This document shows positions 59,443 to 64,000 of a stretch of 64,000 bases of DNA, one piece after another. The stretch covers positions 1,534,001 to 1,598,000 of the forward strand of contig JACSYO010001636.1 in the NCBI GenBank assembly GCA_016806645.1. The letters are read 5' to 3'. The DNA is from Ophiodon elongatus (Eukaryota > Chordata > Actinopteri > Perciformes > Hexagrammidae). The position numbers were made by a program, and so were the translations under genes. Position 1 is the first letter of the stretch, and every line of letters begins with the position of its first letter. Below the pieces are notes generated by a model. It saw only the letters and a list, made by a program, of their open reading frames with translations, had not been told where the DNA came from and did no database searches.

Positions 59443-60297
59443 TTCAGCTGTCAGGTCTTTCAAAGGGAAAAGACTGCCTTGACCACTTATTTTTGACTTT
59501 TTCCCACACGCTATTTTACTCGGTTTAATTTCAGTTCGAGAATTTCCATCTTTGCCCTGTCACCGAACGGGCAAACATGTCCAGCAAAAGTGTGGCCTTT
59601 AAATTCCCTTTCATACAGTTTCACATAGACCACACAGAATGCAGCAAAAGGAAACTCTTCGTAACCGTGCTTCTGTTAGCTCTTATTGGTCGAACAGATT
59701 CAAAACGAGCACAGAGTTCAGCTCCAGACATTCTGGCTGTCAAAGCAAACCAATCAGGCAATAGACCTGTACAACACACCTACACTCCTCAATGAGACAC
59801 AACCAGAAAGTAAATGCTTGGCTGTTCTTGATTCAGGATCCTCAGAGCGTCATCATCTTCACATGAGTGAGAGCTTTAGTAGGGGAGCATCATTCTGAAG
59901 ACTACTCTATGGCACTGAGGTGCACACACAGTTTTTCCACACACCCTGTCACGTCGACTGATTCACGAGACATTGATGGCCAAGAGACTGGGACAGTAGA
60001 ACAACTGTTCCTATATATATCTAAAACACACCAACCCGCCCACCCCTCACCCAGACTGTGAGGTCACCAATCACAGGGAGACACAGAGATCTCCACTCAG
60101 GGCTCTGGTTTATCCATCATGTTGGCTAAAAGCCATTTAAAAAGAACTAGCTCACGTTGTTAGCATTGGCTCAGACTCCCCAAAACATCATCTTTACATT
60201 TAAATAAAACAAGACCATCTTCCTGTATCTTCTCTCTCTAGAAATACGCAGGGAAGAAGCAGCACCCCACGCAAAGTTTTAAATGTCAGTGCAAATG

Positions 60298-60304
60298 TAC
60301 CTCA
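60298..60304 (+). promoter_or_regulatory. let-7 7mer-A1 site
   Basis: TACCTCA, seed positions 2-7 plus A. Confidence 0.5.
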
Positions 60305-61239
60305 TGTAATCACAGCCAAACCCCAACCATGCCCTTAATCTAACATCAGTTGATGATCAGTTGAGCCAAAACAAGTGGCACACTTTAGATAATTCCTTCT
60401 GCTGGATTACTGCTAATTATAAAGGAGAACAATCCTTAACCTTTCTGGTAAATTCCACTAGCTTGCAGAAATGAAAATGAATAATGTAAGACACTCTGCT
60501 GATAGGGTGGTTCCAGGATGGTTGTTAAATTTCAATGAAAAGACCATTCAATTAACTAATAATCTTTATAATTTAAATCGATCCATTTGGAGTCTCTTGC
60601 TTTCGGCCTTTTGAAAACACGACAGCTTTAAAATTCACACAATGCAGCTTCAAATGATATATTCAATGTAGGGTTGGGTTCTTCATTGGATCCTGCTCCA
60701 GGTTGACAAAATACCTGTGTTTGCTAAAGTCCCAAGCTAACAGATCTTTCTTATCGAATATTTTCTTTCTCTTCACTTTTTATTCAGCAGAACATTTGCT
60801 TTGAAAACTAGAGGCGATCGAGATAGCAAGTAATTCTTTGATTTAGCTCAGAGTAGTCTAGTCCAGCAGAGCCTCCAGTGGGCTTTTAAAGCTTTCCTTT
60901 TGATGGCTTGACCCAGGATGGGGCCAGAGTTAGTCGATAGACCAGACCACCAGAGCTCTGCTTTGCTCTCCCTGTTGTTGGTGGACTGCCTCTTCTACTG
61001 CTCTAGAAAACGATGGAACCCCTCCACCTCCCGTCGGTGCTCCACCACCAAACAGCTCGACGTTGCATCAAACTACTGTATGCCATTTGCTCAGATTTAC
61101 ATTAACAAGCTTGTGTACATTGTTTCATTCAGTTTGTTCTTTGCGCAACATAGCTTTAAAACCTTGATTCCATCATTGACGTCACACCGTCAAAGAAATT
61201 AAACCTCAAGAACAAAAACCACAAGATCAAACCACACAT

Positions 61240-61246
61240 TACCTCA
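61240..61246 (+). promoter_or_regulatory. let-7 7mer-A1 site
   Basis: TACCTCA preceded by T. Confidence 0.5.
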
Positions 61247-61392
61247 TGCATCACTTGACACCTGGATTTAGTGGCAGCGCGGCAGCGGACGACTCGTCCC
61301 GCTGTGTTACTCCAGAAAGCCTTACCTTTAAGGAAACCTGATGGTATGCCAGTCAGTCACTGATATGCAATACATCCTCTCATAATTTCAAA

Positions 61393-61399
61393 CTACCTC
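61393..61399 (+). promoter_or_regulatory. let-7 7mer-m8 site
   Basis: CTACCTC followed by T; matches let-7 positions 2-8. Confidence 0.65.
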
Positions 61400-63283
61400 T
61401 GACTCAGCACAACCAGCTCACGGAAGCTGTTGCTCAGCACACACGAACCAATGCCGGGTGAGGCAAGGCCGTGTGCGTTCAGATGTTGACCTTTATACTG
61501 TACATTAAAGCGAGGTCATGCCGGTTGGTTGTTGTCTTGTCATGGGGGAACAGCAATTTGTCTGCAACTGTTTTGTTTGATTCAGTCAGGTAAACACTAC
61601 GTAATCCAAAAAGAAGCAAAAGTCAGATATGACGGAGCCATGTGCATCAACTTTAAAGGAAAACTCTTTGCTGCAGTTGTGACCATCTGTCCTGTTGGTT
61701 ATGACAAATCGTACAAGTACTTTTATAAGGTTAAGAGGAGTGCACAGACAGGAAGAATGTTTATTAAAACTCATCCATACAGGTAACAATATTTGACCTA
61801 AAATAGGTTGTGGCTTTCGGCTTTAACCACATTGTCAGAACAACATTTTAAAAGGGATAACAAAACCTCATTACACCCAAAGTATGTATTTTTTTTTTTA
61901 CTGCTCAGTATGTTGTTAAACCAGATTCTGGAATTAGCTGTACAAGCAGACATTTTTATGCGCACGATGAAGTTTCGCATTCGGAAATCTCTATGCAAAC
62001 GGCAAAAATAAAAAAAAACGTCCTCAATTGCGGAAAATAAATAGTTGATGCGCTATGTGGATTATGAAAAAAGCCTGTGGCGAATAAATTCTGACGTAGT
62101 GAACATTTAACTCACATGACAGCTGTCATATATTTATATAGATATATATTTATACTGTGTTGGTCTCCGGACAGCATGGAACATGGCTGATACTAGCTGA
62201 CACAATTAAAAACTGGCCAATTAACACAAATCCCTGAAGACCTCTCATCCGTAGATGGTTAGAAGTTCCGGTTCGCAACCTCTACTTCTTCTGCTCTGTT
62301 TACGGGCGGACGACGCTATAGCCAAGTTTCTTTTGCTCAAACCAATTGATGGAAATGCGACTAATTCGCATTTCTTTTTTTTGTCGACATTTCAAAAGGT
62401 AGTTTACAAAACCGCTTGACATTTCAATGCAAACACACCGACTTTGGGTAAAAGGTTTAATGATACAGTTGGGATTTATTCCTACATAAGGCAGTAATAT
62501 TCCTCACTGATAGTGATATTGATGCAGGGCTGTTAGTTATCCAGCCTGTAGATGCCAGAACATTTGTCTGTGTTTTCTAGATCCAAACGGTTAAACTGAC
62601 AATGTGTTTGCTTGTCTCCAACCTCTTTTGTGAAGAGTTGCCAGATATTAGCAACGTGACTGAAATGTCATAACCTTCAGGCATGATGGTCAAAACTTTA
62701 GAAATAAGACACAGGTAAAAAACATAATCAAAATGTTTCCTTTAATTGGAGACGACTCTAAAGCCTGCAGTCCAACATTTGCAGTTTCTGAATCCATTTG
62801 TCCATAATTAGACCGTGCATCAAATGTTACAGTCGCACTGCAAATCATCTTCTGTTTCTTAGTTTCAGTTTCAGACTAGAATTGAAGTCTTTAGAGTCTG
62901 TCTCCATCGTCACTTGGCGCTGACTGTCCTGACATTATCTTCTTTAGAGATTCCGGGAAAAAGCCTCCATTCAGTGGTCTGTTTTTAATACTTAAAACAC
63001 AACAGCAGCTAACATATTACGTACTGTTTTTCTTATTTACCTTAATGTTAATTTGTATCTCAACATTGTAATGAAACCTATTTAGTATCATCTGCAAACT
63101 GGGACTTCTGTTTGACAAACTGTTAACTTGAATTTATTTTGTTCTGATTTACACAATGGTTTAATGAGGATCAAGTGTCTTTACGGCACTACGTGATATA
63201 ACTACAAATGTTTTTTGTTTTTTTTTGGCTTTGAATAGTTAGAGTTGTTTCTCCTGAGTTATGTACTACCTTTATATGTACAG

Positions 63284-63290
63284 TACCTCA
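63284..63290 (+). promoter_or_regulatory. let-7 7mer-A1 site
   Basis: TACCTCA, 41 nt before the 7mer-m8 site at 63331, a spacing where paired sites can cooperate. Confidence 0.45.
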
Positions 63291-63330
63291 AACAGACCGT
63301 TAAAAATGGACTAATCAATTGACAAATACC

Positions 63331-63337
63331 TACCTCC
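63331..63337 (+). promoter_or_regulatory. let-7 7mer-m8 site
   Basis: CTACCTC followed by C. It counts only if the 3' UTR reaches this far. Confidence 0.5.
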
Positions 63338-63561
63338 AGTCTCTTCACGTTGATGTATGATATGATCTATATCAGGACTGCAGAAGCTCCTTACTTAATG
63401 TATCAGATCAAGCTTCCAATCTCAGTACATTTGGATTCTCACCTTCAAAGTGACTTTCAGGTTTTGAAAAAAATATGTCTGGATTTTGTATATTGTATTC
63501 ATGAATATGTTTTCTTGTTTTTAATTAGTAGATATCGATATACTTGATTAGCTGTTTTGTG

Positions 63562-63568
63562 TACCTCA
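63562..63568 (+). promoter_or_regulatory. let-7 7mer-A1 site
   Basis: TACCTCA in GTGTACCTCACAC. It counts only if the 3' UTR reaches this far. Confidence 0.4.
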
Positions 63569-63600
63569 CACAAATGTGATTTTCTTTTCTTGTGATATGG

Positions 63601-64000
63601 TTAAACCAGATGTATATGGAATTACTTTTTTCTTAGTGATGGATTATACCATTTTTCACCTGTCACCATGGCAACCTTTGAAAAGTTTACATGGTATTTC
63701 AAACTGGGCCTGAGGTAGAGCCTCAGAGGAGCTACGTTGATCCTGTAAAACCTGCCTTCATCAGCAACACCAGAATGGAACCGTGGCTACTTAGCACAGG
63801 TTGTGGTAAACTCTCATTAACCAACAATACGCACAGTGTTTTGGATCATAGGGTGCCTCCAAACTGCAAAGCAAATTCTCCCCTTGATTTATTCAAAATG
63901 TGACCCCTGTACTGTGCTGTCTGTGTTTATTTGTCACAAACAGCCAGCGTAACAACTGTCCAGATGTTAGCTGTCGCTGTTAGCTTGCTAGCATCATCTA
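63601..64000. other. Downstream of hmga2, no feature seen
   Basis: No gene start, exon or repeat is recognised before the window ends. Confidence 0.5.

Larger units (their letters stand above)
59415..63600 (+). other. hmga2: hmga2 3' UTR (end uncertain)
   Basis: Begins right after the TAA. Seven let-7 seed matches occur between 59435 and 63568. AATAAA signals are at 60203-60208, 62007-62012, 62036-62041 and 62083-62088; a stop of transcription near 62.1 kb would give a UTR of about 2.7 kb, near the human length. Three let-7 matches lie further on (63284-63568), suggesting that a longer form is used or that these are chance. No AATAAA was found between them and 64000. Open frames inside (for example 60918-61202) have no domain. 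Confidence 0.65.

Noticed and set aside
60918..61202. 94-codon open frame in the hmga2 3' UTR
   Set aside because: No domain, no good initiation context, and it lies inside untranslated sequence.

Overview
The window is vertebrate nuclear DNA, almost certainly from a ray-finned fish and probably a percomorph teleost. The signs are small exons with GT/AG introns, no bacterial-style gene packing, very many CA/TG, GA and TA microsatellites, and dispersed repeats of kinds common in teleost genomes: tRNA-derived SINEs, hAT DNA transposons, a palindromic foldback element and a truncated LINE. The species cannot be named from sequence alone.

Only one protein-coding gene is well supported: hmga2 (high mobility group AT-hook 2) on the + strand, in five coding exons: 24892-25002, 25967-26053, 34553-34603, 53897-53929 and 59364-59414. 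They join to a 110-residue chromatin protein with three AT-hooks, the HMGA2-type linker and a C-terminal acidic tail. Every intron is phase 0 with GT..AG ends. Intron lengths are 964, 8499, 19293 and 5434 bp, so intron 3 is the longest, as in mammalian HMGA2. A long 3' UTR follows. Seven let-7 seed matches lie in the 4.2 kb after the stop (one 8mer, two 7mer-m8, four 7mer-A1), which fits the established let-7 control of HMGA2.

Layout: 1-24.3 kb is gene-free upstream DNA with nested teleost repeats, a probable solo LTR, a 61-bp-arm perfect hairpin and an 0.8-kb GTAG/ACAG satellite. 22.6-24.9 kb is the promoter side, with an alternating purine/pyrimidine tract, a 204-bp GA tract, a T-run and a GC-rich leader. 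Intron 1 holds a 150-bp (TA)n. Intron 2 holds two hAT transposons with intact 8-bp target-site duplications, three minisatellites and a SINE. Intron 3 holds a duplicated SINE/unique module that preserves the pre-insertion state of one of those hAT sites, further SINEs, two minisatellites and a foldback element. Intron 4 holds a 5'-truncated, broken LINE. From 59.4 kb to the end the sequence is hmga2 3' UTR and flank.

The most notable observations are: loss of both CDK1-type Ser-Pro sites that flank AT-hook 2 in human HMGA2; a Pro in place of the core Arg in AT-hook 1; the dense let-7 site set; a filled/empty hAT site pair created by an apparently SINE-mediated duplication; and a 93-bp CA tract 23 bp after the 33-nt exon 4. 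No new multi-gene system was found.
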